Shown here: piece by piece, positions 57,539 through 64,000 of the stretch
How positions within the stretch are numbered: the stretch's first letter is position 1
How the letters are laid out: each line of letters opens with the position of its first letter
NCBI GenBank assembly: GCA_041485285.1
Contig: JBGPJF010000003.1
Location: 1 to 64,000 of the forward strand
Origin: DATEUP01 sp041485285
GTDB lineage: Archaea > Thermoplasmatota > DTKX01 > DATEUP01
Length of the DNA: 64,000 nt
Direction of reading: 5' to 3'
Program-made: the position numbers and the translations under genes
The notes under the pieces: generated by a model
What the model was told of the DNA's origin: nothing
What the model saw: only the letters and a program-made list of their open reading frames with translations
Database searches by the model: none

Positions 57539-58594
57539 TTAGTTGACGACCTTCAGGCCGCGGCCAGACTGGGCCGTGGTGAGCGGCGTCACGGCGCCCT
57601 TCATCGCCGCGGTCACCGTGTCGAGCGTCTCCCCGCTCTTCCAATACGGCTCGCGGATTTCCATCGCCTTCTCGAAGGCGCCACGCACGCTTTCCTCGGT
57701 GATCACGAGGCTGGCCGCGCCGTCGTTTGGCCCATGGCACTCCTCGATGCCGATGTAGTCGTCCCGCCGCAGCAGGCACGTCTTGAGTTTCCCGTCCGTG
57801 GTGAGGCGCACGCGCGAGCACCCGGCGCAGAACGCGGGGTTGAACTGGGGGCGCACGACCTCCACTTCGATCGGGGCCGAGGCGCCCTCGGGGGTCACGA
57901 CAAACTCCGGCCGGTTGTGCATGGGGCGGCGCGACTTTGCGCTCGCCATCGCGCCCAGCGCGGTCTCGATCGTGTCGATCGGCGTGTAGTAACGCAGGAA
58001 GTACGGTGACACCACCTCGTGGCGCGGCGCGTGGATTTCGATGAAGCGCAGGTCCACGCGAAGCTCGCCGCAGAACTTCAGCATGCTCTCCCAATGCGTG
58101 TCATTCACGCCCTTCATCACCGTCATGTTGAGCCGAACTCCAAGGCCCGCGTCCTTGGCCGCCTGGATGCCCGCGCGCACCTTGCCCATGATCTCCGCGC
58201 CCATGATCCGGGAGTGCGTGGCGTCGTCGGGCGAGTGCACGGAGATGTTCACCCGGTCGAGGCCCGCGTCGCGAAGCAGGCCGGCCATCGGGGGAAGCGT
58301 GTACCCCGCGGTCACCATCGAAACGTCCTCGACCCACCGCCTTGACCGCTCGATGATCTCGGGAAGTTCGCGCCGCAGCGTCGGCTCGCCGCCGGTCAAC
58401 TTGACCTGCCGGACCCCAAACGTCGAACCGATCCGCACCGCTGTTTCGATCTGGTCGGGCGTGAGCACATCCTCTGCGGCGAACTGTCCTTCGGCGTGGC
58501 AAAACTCGCAGGCCATCCCGCAACGGTCGGTGATCGAGATGCGGAGGTTCTCCATGGGCCGGTGGAAGCGGTCCAGCCGAACCACGTCCGTCAT
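57539..58594 (-). CDS. moaA: GTP 3',8-cyclase MoaA (radical SAM)
   Basis: 351 residues. The N-terminal SAM cluster motif is RISITDRCGMACEFCHAEG (Cys25, Cys29, Cys32). LTGGEPTLRRELPEI is the GGE motif, and RVNISVHSPDD and LRFIEIHAPRHEV follow. A second cluster (FCAGCSRVRLTTDGKLKTCL) holds the GTP substrate in MoaA. The enzyme makes the first intermediate of molybdopterin. The C-terminal Gly-Gly that inserts into the MoaA active site is not present: the protein ends GRGLKVVN. No other moa gene is in the window. ATG has GGAGG seven bases upstream; a TATA box lies about 75 bases before it. Confidence 0.85.
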   Translation of the reverse strand: MTDVVRLDRFHRPMENLRISITDRCGMACEFCHAEGQFAAEDVLTPDQIETAVRIGSTFGVRQVKLTGGEPTLRRELPEIIERSRRWVEDVSMVTAGYTLPPMAGLLRDAGLDRVNISVHSPDDATHSRIMGAEIMGKVRAGIQAAKDAGLGVRLNMTVMKGVNDTHWESMLKFCGELRVDLRFIEIHAPRHEVVSPYFLRYYTPIDTIETALGAMASAKSRRPMHNRPEFVVTPEGASAPIEVEVVRPQFNPAFCAGCSRVRLTTDGKLKTCLLRRDDYIGIEECHGPNDGAASLVITEESVRGAFEKAMEIREPYWKSGETLDTVTAAMKGAVTPLTTAQSGRGLKVVN

Positions 58595-58663
58595 CGTGAA
58601 TCCTCCGTTTTGCCAAAGGTGGGCACCGTGCGAGCCAGCTTACCGAAAAAAGCGGCCGTGCCC

Positions 58664-58673
58664 CTATAAAATG
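58664..58673 (-). promoter_or_regulatory. TATA box for moaA
   Basis: CATTTTATAG on the minus strand; transcript start near 58642 leaves about 47 bases of leader ending in the GGAGG site. Confidence 0.55.
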
Positions 58674-58855
58674 ATGCGTCCCAACGAGCGTTTTTTGAGC
58701 GCGTTTGAGACGCCTGCGCAACGTCCATTTCCACTGTCCTATAACCCCGCGCTCCAACCGTTTCCATCCGGTATACGATGTGCATGACGGCGTTTCGTCA
58801 CGTCAATGAGTGAAAAAATCGGGCGAAAACGCGCTGCCGGGTCGAAAGGACAAAC

Positions 58856-58863
58856 TCTTAATC
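58856..58863 (+). promoter_or_regulatory. TATA-like box for zinc-finger/TPR protein
   Basis: TCTTAATC, 15-30 bases before the candidate ATGs at 58878 and 58890; argues against the longer start at 58806. Confidence 0.4.
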
Positions 58864-58877
58864 CCACCCACGCCAGA

Positions 58878-59429
58878 ATGTGTCTCTCGATGACCCGACA
58901 TGTTGTTCCAGCTGGAAAGATCCTGTGCCCGTGGTGTCTGGAGGCGGTTGTCGGGGGAGACCTGCCAGACCACTTCGAAGTCGCTCACAAATATTCCGGC
59001 GATGCCGCACGCTCTTCGGCCACGCGCGTGATCGCGCTGGATCTCGCCTATCGCGCCGAATCGCTCTTCCGCGATGGGATGCCCGACGACGCGCTCGGCC
59101 TCTTTGAGGCGGCCGTCGAAGTGGACCCCTCGGACGCGACGGTGTGGCTGAAGAAGTGCGAGTTCCACCTGGCGCGCGAAGAACTCTCGGAGGCGATGAT
59201 CGCCATTGAGCGCGGCCTTGCCCTTCGCGACGACCTTGCGACGCTGTGGGCCGCCAAGTTCTTTGTGCTGGAGCAGTTCCAGGGCTTCAGTCAAGAAGCG
59301 GGGGAGTGCTTGAACCGTGCGCTACGGCTCTCCGCGGTCGCCACCCGCGAGTGGCTCCAGAAGCGGTTCCCCGCCGACTCCGTCCGCGACCTCCAGCAAA
59401 AATTCCAGGACCTCACCTGGGACGAATAG
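58878..59429 (+). CDS. C2H2-type zinc finger plus TPR protein
   Basis: About 183 residues. The N-terminus has CPWCLEAVVGGDLPDHFEVAH, a C-x2-C-x11-H-x5-H zinc-finger pattern. Two to three TPR-like helical repeats follow (ALDLAYRAESLFRDGMPDDA; EAAVEVDPSDATVWLKKCEF; IERGLALRDDLATLWAAKFF). Probably a protein- or nucleic-acid-binding adaptor. Three ATGs are possible: 58806, 58878 and 58890. The TATA-like box at 58856 and the AT-rich, poorly coding character of 58806-58877 favour the inner ones. The helicase-nuclease gene starts 10 bases downstream on the same strand. Confidence 0.65.
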   Translation: MCLSMTRHVVPAGKILCPWCLEAVVGGDLPDHFEVAHKYSGDAARSSATRVIALDLAYRAESLFRDGMPDDALGLFEAAVEVDPSDATVWLKKCEFHLAREELSEAMIAIERGLALRDDLATLWAAKFFVLEQFQGFSQEAGECLNRALRLSAVATREWLQKRFPADSVRDLQQKFQDLTWDE

Positions 59430-59439
59430 CCCGGCGCGC

Positions 59440-62400
59440 GTGCAGTCCAAGCTCAGCGGTCACGCCGCGGCGGGAGCAGATGATCCTCCAGCGGAGGCGC
59501 CGCCTCCCCCCGGGCCGAAGCGGCCGATCACGCCCGACCCCGCGCAGCTTGAGGCCGTCGAGCACGGCGAGGGCCCGCTGCTCGTCGTCGCGGGGCCCGG
59601 CACGGGGAAGACGTTCGTGATTCAACACCGCGTGTTGCACCTGATCCAGAAGCTCGCCGTTAAGCCCGAACAGATCCTCTGCCTCACGTTCACCGAAAAA
59701 GCGGCCGAGGAAATGCGCACCCGCATCGAGGAGGCGCTTGCCCACGCGGCGGTCGCGGGGACGCCGACGGTCGCGACGTTCCACTCCTTTTGCCAACAAG
59801 TGCTCACCGAGTTCTCGGTGGCGGCGGACATGCCGCGGGCGTTCCGTGTCCTCGAGGGCCCGCGCCTGCTGCGCTTCATCATGAGCCGCGTCGACGGATT
59901 CAACCTCAAGCATTTCCGGATCAAGCGCGGCGCGATCGAGTTTGCCCAGGAATTGGAGCGGTTCGCATCGCGCTGCCACGACGAGCTGATGAGCACGGAC
60001 GCCGCCCTCGAGCGCGCGAAGGCCTTCGAGGCCGAGGCCAAGACCGCCGACGCGCGGCAGGAAGCGCGGCTGTGGGTGGAGCTTGCCGAATGCAAGCGCA
60101 TGCTCGAGGAGGAGCTCGACGACAGCCGCTTCGTGACCTTCGGCGAGATCATCACGCGCGTGATCGGGGTGCTGAAGGCGCACCCCGAGGTGCTTGCCAA
60201 GCTGCAGGCGAGGCACAAGCACCTGCTGATTGACGAATTCCAGGACGACAATTACGCGCAGGGGTGGCTCGTCACCGCGCTGGCGGAGCCCCATGGGCGC
60301 GTCACGGTCGTGGGCGACGACGACCAGTCGATCTACCGCTTCCGCGGGGCCCACCCGCTGATCCTGCGCGAATTCGAGGAGCTGTGGGGGCCCAAGGGCC
60401 TCAAGAAAGTCATCCTCAAGCAGAGCTATCGCTCGGCGCCGCCGATCGTGTCGGCCTCCTCCCTCCTGATTTCCAAATCGCCCGCGCACGACCCCGGGAA
60501 GGTGCTCGCGCCCGCCGAGGGCAAGCGCGGGCCGCCGGTGCACGTCGTGCGCTCGCCCGACAGCGACCGGCAGGCCGCCTATGTGGTCGACCGCGTGCGG
60601 CGGGCGCAGGCGCAGGGCATTCCACTGCGCGAGATCGCGGTGCTCTTCCGCTCGATGAACCACGCGGATGCGATCGTCCGGGCGCTGCAGGGCGCCACAA
60701 TCGCCACCGAGGTGGTCGGCGCAGGCGGGCTCTTCGACCGCCGCGAGGTTCGTGACGCGCTTGCGTGGGCGGCGTTCGTGACCAACCCGCTGAAGGACGA
60801 CCTCTCGGCCTTCCGCGTGCTCTGGGCGCCCGAGGTCGGCCTCGACCCGATGGACGTCGCGCGCGTCACGCGCGCCGCCAGCGACGCACGCAAACCCGTT
60901 TTCGAACTTGTGAATGACCCCGCAAAAGTGGTCGACCTGTCGGCGGACGCCAAGGCGAAACTCGCGGCCCTTGCCGCGCGCGTGGGGAAGTTCCAGGACG
61001 AGGCGCGACAATTCCCCGCCGGCGACGCGCTCGCGCGCGTGCTCGAGTTTTCCAAGATCCGCGCGCGCCTCGACCCGGACACGCCTTCCGGCCGCCGGCA
61101 GGCGAAGAACCTCGACCTCCTCCTCAAGCTCGCAGAATCGGTGGGCGCCGACACCGACCACCCGGGCCTCGAGGAGTTCGTCGAGCTGTGCGCCCTCATC
61201 GCCAAGAGCGCGCTCGACCTGCCCGAAGCCGAGCCCGACCTCACCGAAGAGTCCGTGAAGATGATGACGATCCACCAGGCCAAGGGGAAGGAGTTCGAAC
61301 TCGTCCTTGTGCCCGACCTCATCGAGCGCCGGTTCCCGCCGGCCGTCCAAGCGGACATGACCGAGGAGTTCTTCGTCGGGGTCCACCACCCCGAGACCAA
61401 AGAGGACGTGCGCCTCGACGAGGAACGCCGCCTGCTCTACGTGGCGATGACGCGGGCCAAGGGCGCCCTCGAGCTGCTCACCTTCGAAGCCTACGGCGGC
61501 GGGCGCTCGGCGTACCCGAGCGCCTTCCTCGTCGAGATGGGGTACGCGGACGGTGCGCCCACGGGCCGCCTCGCGTCGGGACTTGAGGTCATCGAATTCG
61601 CGCCGCTGACGGCCCCCCCCCGGGAGGGGCCCGCCATCCCGCACGAGGCCGACGCGGAGGAACTCGTGCGCGGCGCCGTCGCAATCATGCGGGGCGGCGC
61701 GCCGGTCGATGACGCCGCGGCCTTGGAGCAGCTGCGCGGCCTCGTCGCGCGGTGGGCAGCGTCGCAGCGCACGGCCGGCACGACGCCAAAGGCCGCGGGG
61801 GACCTGCTCAAGCGGCTCGAGCCCCTCATCGGGCCCGTCACCGTCCCCAAGCCCCGCGACCGCGCCCCGGTGCACCTCGTGCGGCCCGGCGTCAAGGAAG
61901 GCGTGCTCGACCTCTCCTACTCGCAGCTCGACACCTACGAGCGCTGCCCGCGCCGCTACATGTACAGCAGCGTGCTGAACCTGCGCGGGCGCAGCGGGCG
62001 GCACGCGGTCGCGGGCAACGCGATCCACGCCGCCCTCGAAGAGTTCTACAAGCGGTTCAAGCACGCAAGCGAAGCCAAGCTCGACGACCTGATCGCCCTG
62101 TTCGACGAGGAGTTCCGCAAGGCCGAGTTCGACAACGAACTCGAGCGGCGCCAGCACTACGACGACGGGGTCAAGATGGCCGAGGCATTCTTCGAGGCGG
62201 AGAAGGGGCGCACCACGCGGCCTGTCGAGCTCGAGAAGAGTTTCGAATTTATCCTCGGGGACACCCGAGTGCGGGGGCGCATCGACCGGATCGACAAGCA
62301 CCCCGATGGGCGCTTCGAGGTCATCGACTACAAGAGCGGCAGGATCGACTCGAAGAAAAACTACGCCAACGAGAACCTGCAGCTGCCCATCTACGCGATG

Positions 62401-62640
62401 GCGATGGATGAACTCAAGATGAAACTCAAATGCGCAACGATCTATGGGCTGAAGGAGGGCAAGCGCGTCACCCTCAACCGGGGCGAGGACCTCACCGAAC
62501 AGGCCATCGCGGCGGCGCGCTTCCGGATCCTCGAGATTGCCAAGCACATCCGTGCGGGGCACTTCGAGCCGGACCCCAGCCCGCAGAACTGCGACTGGTG
62601 CGACTTCAGGATGCTGTGCCCGGCCGTGGAGACGAAGTGA
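59440..62640 (+). CDS. UvrD-family helicase fused to PD-(D/E)XK nuclease
   Basis: 1066 residues. Superfamily 1 helicase motifs in order: VVAGPGTGKTFVIQ (about 45-58), LCLTFTEKAAEEM, LLIDEFQDD (about 263-271), VVGDDDQSIYRFRGA, LKQSYRSA, VKMMTIHQAKGKEFE (about 605-620) and RRLLYVAMTRAKG. The C-terminus is a nuclease of the AddB/Cas4-related group: LSYSQLDTYERCPRRYMYSS, GNAIHAALEEFY, RIDRIDKHP and EVIDYKSGR. A closing cysteine set (NCDWCDFRMLC) together with the Cys of YERC can hold an iron-sulfur cluster. Expected role: end resection in double-strand-break repair, or foreign-DNA processing. GTG start, tight spacing to the gene upstream. Confidence 0.9.
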   Translation: MQSKLSGHAAAGADDPPAEAPPPPGPKRPITPDPAQLEAVEHGEGPLLVVAGPGTGKTFVIQHRVLHLIQKLAVKPEQILCLTFTEKAAEEMRTRIEEALAHAAVAGTPTVATFHSFCQQVLTEFSVAADMPRAFRVLEGPRLLRFIMSRVDGFNLKHFRIKRGAIEFAQELERFASRCHDELMSTDAALERAKAFEAEAKTADARQEARLWVELAECKRMLEEELDDSRFVTFGEIITRVIGVLKAHPEVLAKLQARHKHLLIDEFQDDNYAQGWLVTALAEPHGRVTVVGDDDQSIYRFRGAHPLILREFEELWGPKGLKKVILKQSYRSAPPIVSASSLLISKSPAHDPGKVLAPAEGKRGPPVHVVRSPDSDRQAAYVVDRVRRAQAQGIPLREIAVLFRSMNHADAIVRALQGATIATEVVGAGGLFDRREVRDALAWAAFVTNPLKDDLSAFRVLWAPEVGLDPMDVARVTRAASDARKPVFELVNDPAKVVDLSADAKAKLAALAARVGKFQDEARQFPAGDALARVLEFSKIRARLDPDTPSGRRQAKNLDLLLKLAESVGADTDHPGLEEFVELCALIAKSALDLPEAEPDLTEESVKMMTIHQAKGKEFELVLVPDLIERRFPPAVQADMTEEFFVGVHHPETKEDVRLDEERRLLYVAMTRAKGALELLTFEAYGGGRSAYPSAFLVEMGYADGAPTGRLASGLEVIEFAPLTAPPREGPAIPHEADAEELVRGAVAIMRGGAPVDDAAALEQLRGLVARWAASQRTAGTTPKAAGDLLKRLEPLIGPVTVPKPRDRAPVHLVRPGVKEGVLDLSYSQLDTYERCPRRYMYSSVLNLRGRSGRHAVAGNAIHAALEEFYKRFKHASEAKLDDLIALFDEEFRKAEFDNELERRQHYDDGVKMAEAFFEAEKGRTTRPVELEKSFEFILGDTRVRGRIDRIDKHPDGRFEVIDYKSGRIDSKKNYANENLQLPIYAMAMDELKMKLKCATIYGLKEGKRVTLNRGEDLTEQAIAAARFRILEIAKHIRAGHFEPDPSPQNCDWCDFRMLCPAVETK

Positions 62641-62692
62641 CCGGCCCCCCCCCTCGAAAACTCCAATACATGAGGCGCGGCTCCCGAGGCCG

Positions 62693-63112
62693 ATGGGCCT
62701 CTTCGGCAAGATCCTGGGTTCAGCGAAGCTACCCTCCGGGCCCCCGGCAGCAGCGCCGCCACCTCCGCCGCCCCCTTCTTCGAAGGGCGCGAGCAAACGG
62801 TTCTTCGGCAGCGGGGACGATTTGGGCAGGCCGCTCGAGCAGAGCGGCGCGGAGAACGGCCCCTTCCCGAAGCGCATGCGCCTGCGCGCCAATCTCGAGG
62901 AATACAACCTCGTGAGCTCGTGGCAAGACGTGACCCTGAACGGCGCGGCGGACCTGGAGACGGCACGCGCCCACGTGATCGCCGCTTACTACAAGCAGTA
63001 CGGCCTCTACCGGTTGCCGGACGGCAACGACACGATCCGCTGGAACGAAACGACATGGCGCGAAATCCAAGGAAGCCTGCGAATCCTGTACCACCCCGGG
63101 TTCCTGGGGTAG
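62693..63112 (+). CDS. Hypothetical protein upstream of primase-like gene
   Basis: 139 residues: a short hydrophobic-basic start (GLFGKILGSAKLPSG), a Pro/Ala-rich linker (about 15-30), and a C-terminal domain with LRANLEEYNLVSSWQDVTLN and YYKQYGLYRLPDGNDTIRWN. I recognise no family. ATG at 62693 is used; an AT-rich CAATACATG about 25 bases upstream may serve as promoter. Its TAG stop overlaps the GTG of the primase-like gene by one base, so the two are coupled and may act together. The gene before it is the helicase-nuclease, 52 bases upstream. Confidence 0.6.
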   Translation: MGLFGKILGSAKLPSGPPAAAPPPPPPPSSKGASKRFFGSGDDLGRPLEQSGAENGPFPKRMRLRANLEEYNLVSSWQDVTLNGAADLETARAHVIAAYYKQYGLYRLPDGNDTIRWNETTWREIQGSLRILYHPGFLG

Positions 63113-63906
63113 TGCGGCGCGGCCCGCTGGCGGCGCTCAGGGCCCGCCGGCTTTCGCGCCGCATCGCCGCGGAGAGGCGCGCGATCCGCGCCTACTACCG
63201 GTCGGCACGGCCCAGTTCGATCCTGCTTCCCCCGGAATCCACGCGCCGGCAGTTCCGGATTGCCATTCGCAGACCGAACGGGAAACTTACGTTCATGAAG
63301 ATTGACGACCGGATTGGCAAGCCGGAGGGACTGCTTTCCCATCTCGTGCACGCGGCGCCCCACCACGCCTACTTCTCGACCTCGACATGGCTTGACCCCC
63401 AAAGGCTTGGCCCGCGCGACTTCAAGAAGGCGCGGCGGGCGGGGTACGTCGTGGCGCACAACGTGTTCTTGAACCAGGGCCTGTACTTCGATATCGACCT
63501 CAAGGCGAGCCTCCCCGAAGCGGCGCAACACCTCCTTCGCCTGCGCGACCTGCTCGCGCGCGAGTGGGGGTTCGAGAAATTCCAGGCCGTTTACTCGGGC
63601 TCGAAGGGGTTCCACCTCTACGTATTGGACTTCGACATCCGCGCGTTTGTCGAGCAAATCGAGCCGGAACCGCGCAAACGCGAAGACCAGCACCCGGTGG
63701 CCAAGGCGCAGTTCACCGAGGCCGCAGTGAAGGCGGGAATCGCCGTGGACGTCGCGGTGACGCTCGACCCCCGGCGGATCCTGCGCGTGCCGGGCACCGT
63801 CCACGGGAAAACGCTAAATCTCTGCGAGCCGGTCGAGATGGCGCGGGTCGAGTCCTTCGTCCCGCGCAAGATCCCCAGTGACGGGTGGCGCAAGCTGCTC
63901 GGATGA
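63112..63906 (+). CDS. priS: PriS-like archaeo-eukaryotic primase catalytic protein
   Basis: 264 residues with the catalytic primase motifs in order: RRQFRIAI-type N-terminal block, GLYFDIDLKA (metal-binding D-x-D, about 127), FQAVYSGSKGFHLYVLDF (nucleotide-binding SG-x-x-GxH, about 162), and AVDVAVTLDPRRILRVPGTVHGKT (third carboxylate and the R-x-PGS-H-type motif, about 210-230). This order is that of the DNA primase small subunit. It is shorter than most PriS (over 300 residues) and lacks a visible zinc-stem, so it may be the replicative primase of a divergent lineage or a repair polymerase relative. GTG overlaps the previous stop. Confidence 0.78.
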   Translation: MRRGPLAALRARRLSRRIAAERRAIRAYYRSARPSSILLPPESTRRQFRIAIRRPNGKLTFMKIDDRIGKPEGLLSHLVHAAPHHAYFSTSTWLDPQRLGPRDFKKARRAGYVVAHNVFLNQGLYFDIDLKASLPEAAQHLLRLRDLLAREWGFEKFQAVYSGSKGFHLYVLDFDIRAFVEQIEPEPRKREDQHPVAKAQFTEAAVKAGIAVDVAVTLDPRRILRVPGTVHGKTLNLCEPVEMARVESFVPRKIPSDGWRKLLG

Positions 63907-63911
63907 ACGCT

Positions 63912-63934
63912 CGCGCTGGCCTTCGACCAGCGCG
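63912..63934 (+). terminator. Hairpin after primase-like gene
   Basis: CGCGCTGG-CCTTCGA-CCAGCGCG forms a perfect 8-bp stem six bases past the stop codon. No T-run follows, so termination is likely but not certain. Nothing else is seen to the window end. Confidence 0.45.
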
Positions 63935-64000
63935 TGTAGAGAAACCGGGGGCGGGCAAGGACTGGGGACCAAGGCCCGCCTCCACCCTTCCTTCCTCAGC

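Noticed and set aside
58591..58785. 64-codon minus-strand frame upstream of moaA
   Set aside because: It contains the moaA TATA box and ribosome-binding site, so it is leader sequence.
58806..58877. N-terminal extension of the zinc-finger/TPR protein
   Set aside because: AT-rich, poorly coding and containing the probable TATA box; inner ATGs preferred, although a TATA-like GGTATACG at about 58771 leaves the longer start possible.
59413..62907. 1164-codon minus-strand frame opposite the helicase-nuclease
   Set aside because: The opposite strand has all helicase and nuclease motifs; this is the complement of a GC-rich gene.

Overview
The window is a GC-rich (roughly two thirds G+C), gene-dense archaeal chromosome segment. 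Archaeal identity rests on release factor aRF1 with NIKS and GGQ motifs, the exosome subunit Csl4, diphthamide synthase Dph6, archaeal-type UMP kinase, type II glyceraldehyde-3-phosphate dehydrogenase, CDP-archaeol synthase, and a PriS-like primase. Many genes also have a TATA-like box about 25-30 bases before the start codon, as expected for leaderless archaeal mRNAs. GC content, gene set and the many large secreted proteins suggest a soil or groundwater Thermoplasmatota lineage; that placement is inference, since no rRNA gene lies in the window. I saw no tRNA, rRNA, CRISPR array or insertion sequence.

Layout. 1-2.5 kb: end of carS, then pyrE and purD. 2.5-3.8 kb: two tandem pilin-like membrane proteins on the minus strand. 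4-6.9 kb: csl4, a small coiled-coil protein, an SHMT-family enzyme and dph6. 6.9-10.5 kb: a polytopic membrane protein, a two-helix membrane protein and a lipocalin-like protein. A candidate structured RNA sits at about 10.6 kb. 10.7-22.3 kb is a surface-protein locus: two overlapping FG-GAP/ASPIC-UnbV/PKD proteins face a convergent RND/MMPL-type protein with a huge ectodomain. 22.3-24.6 kb: pyrH and prf1, divergent. 24.6-35.5 kb: two further giant membrane-anchored surface proteins flanking purA, one with cytoplasmic zinc ribbons.

35.5-37.6 kb is a gene-poor accessory island bounded by a perfect 36-bp direct repeat. It holds two DUF5678-like small genes, a frameshifted retropepsin-like gene and a small membrane protein. 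37.6-43.3 kb: an FKBP lipoprotein, gap, a GNAT, an M55 peptidase, and a SPASM protein lacking the radical-SAM cysteines. 43.4-46.3 kb: a STAND/TPR regulator. 46.3-49.6 kb: two-subunit class I fumarase and an FAD-linked oxidase. 49.6-53.7 kb: a membrane protein, a winged-helix regulator, a DEDD-type exonuclease and an ABC-2 exporter pair. 53.8-58.6 kb: peroxiredoxin, AlkZ/YcaQ-like protein and HExxH protein in one operon, then a conserved unknown and a MoaA. 58.8-63.9 kb: a zinc-finger/TPR protein, a UvrD-type helicase fused to a PD-(D/E)XK nuclease, a small unknown and a PriS-like primase, all on one strand.

How the genes relate: the housekeeping genes cover nucleotide synthesis (pyrE, purD, purA, pyrH), lipid (carS), translation and RNA decay (prf1, dph6, csl4), central carbon (gap, fumarase, SHMT) and DNA metabolism. 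The accessory share is dominated by calcium-binding-type repeat adhesins and exported beta-helix proteins, implying heavy investment in the cell surface. The parts least explained by known families are the repeat-bounded island, the zinc-ribbon-tailed surface protein, the cysteine-less SPASM protein and the candidate RNA at 10.6 kb.
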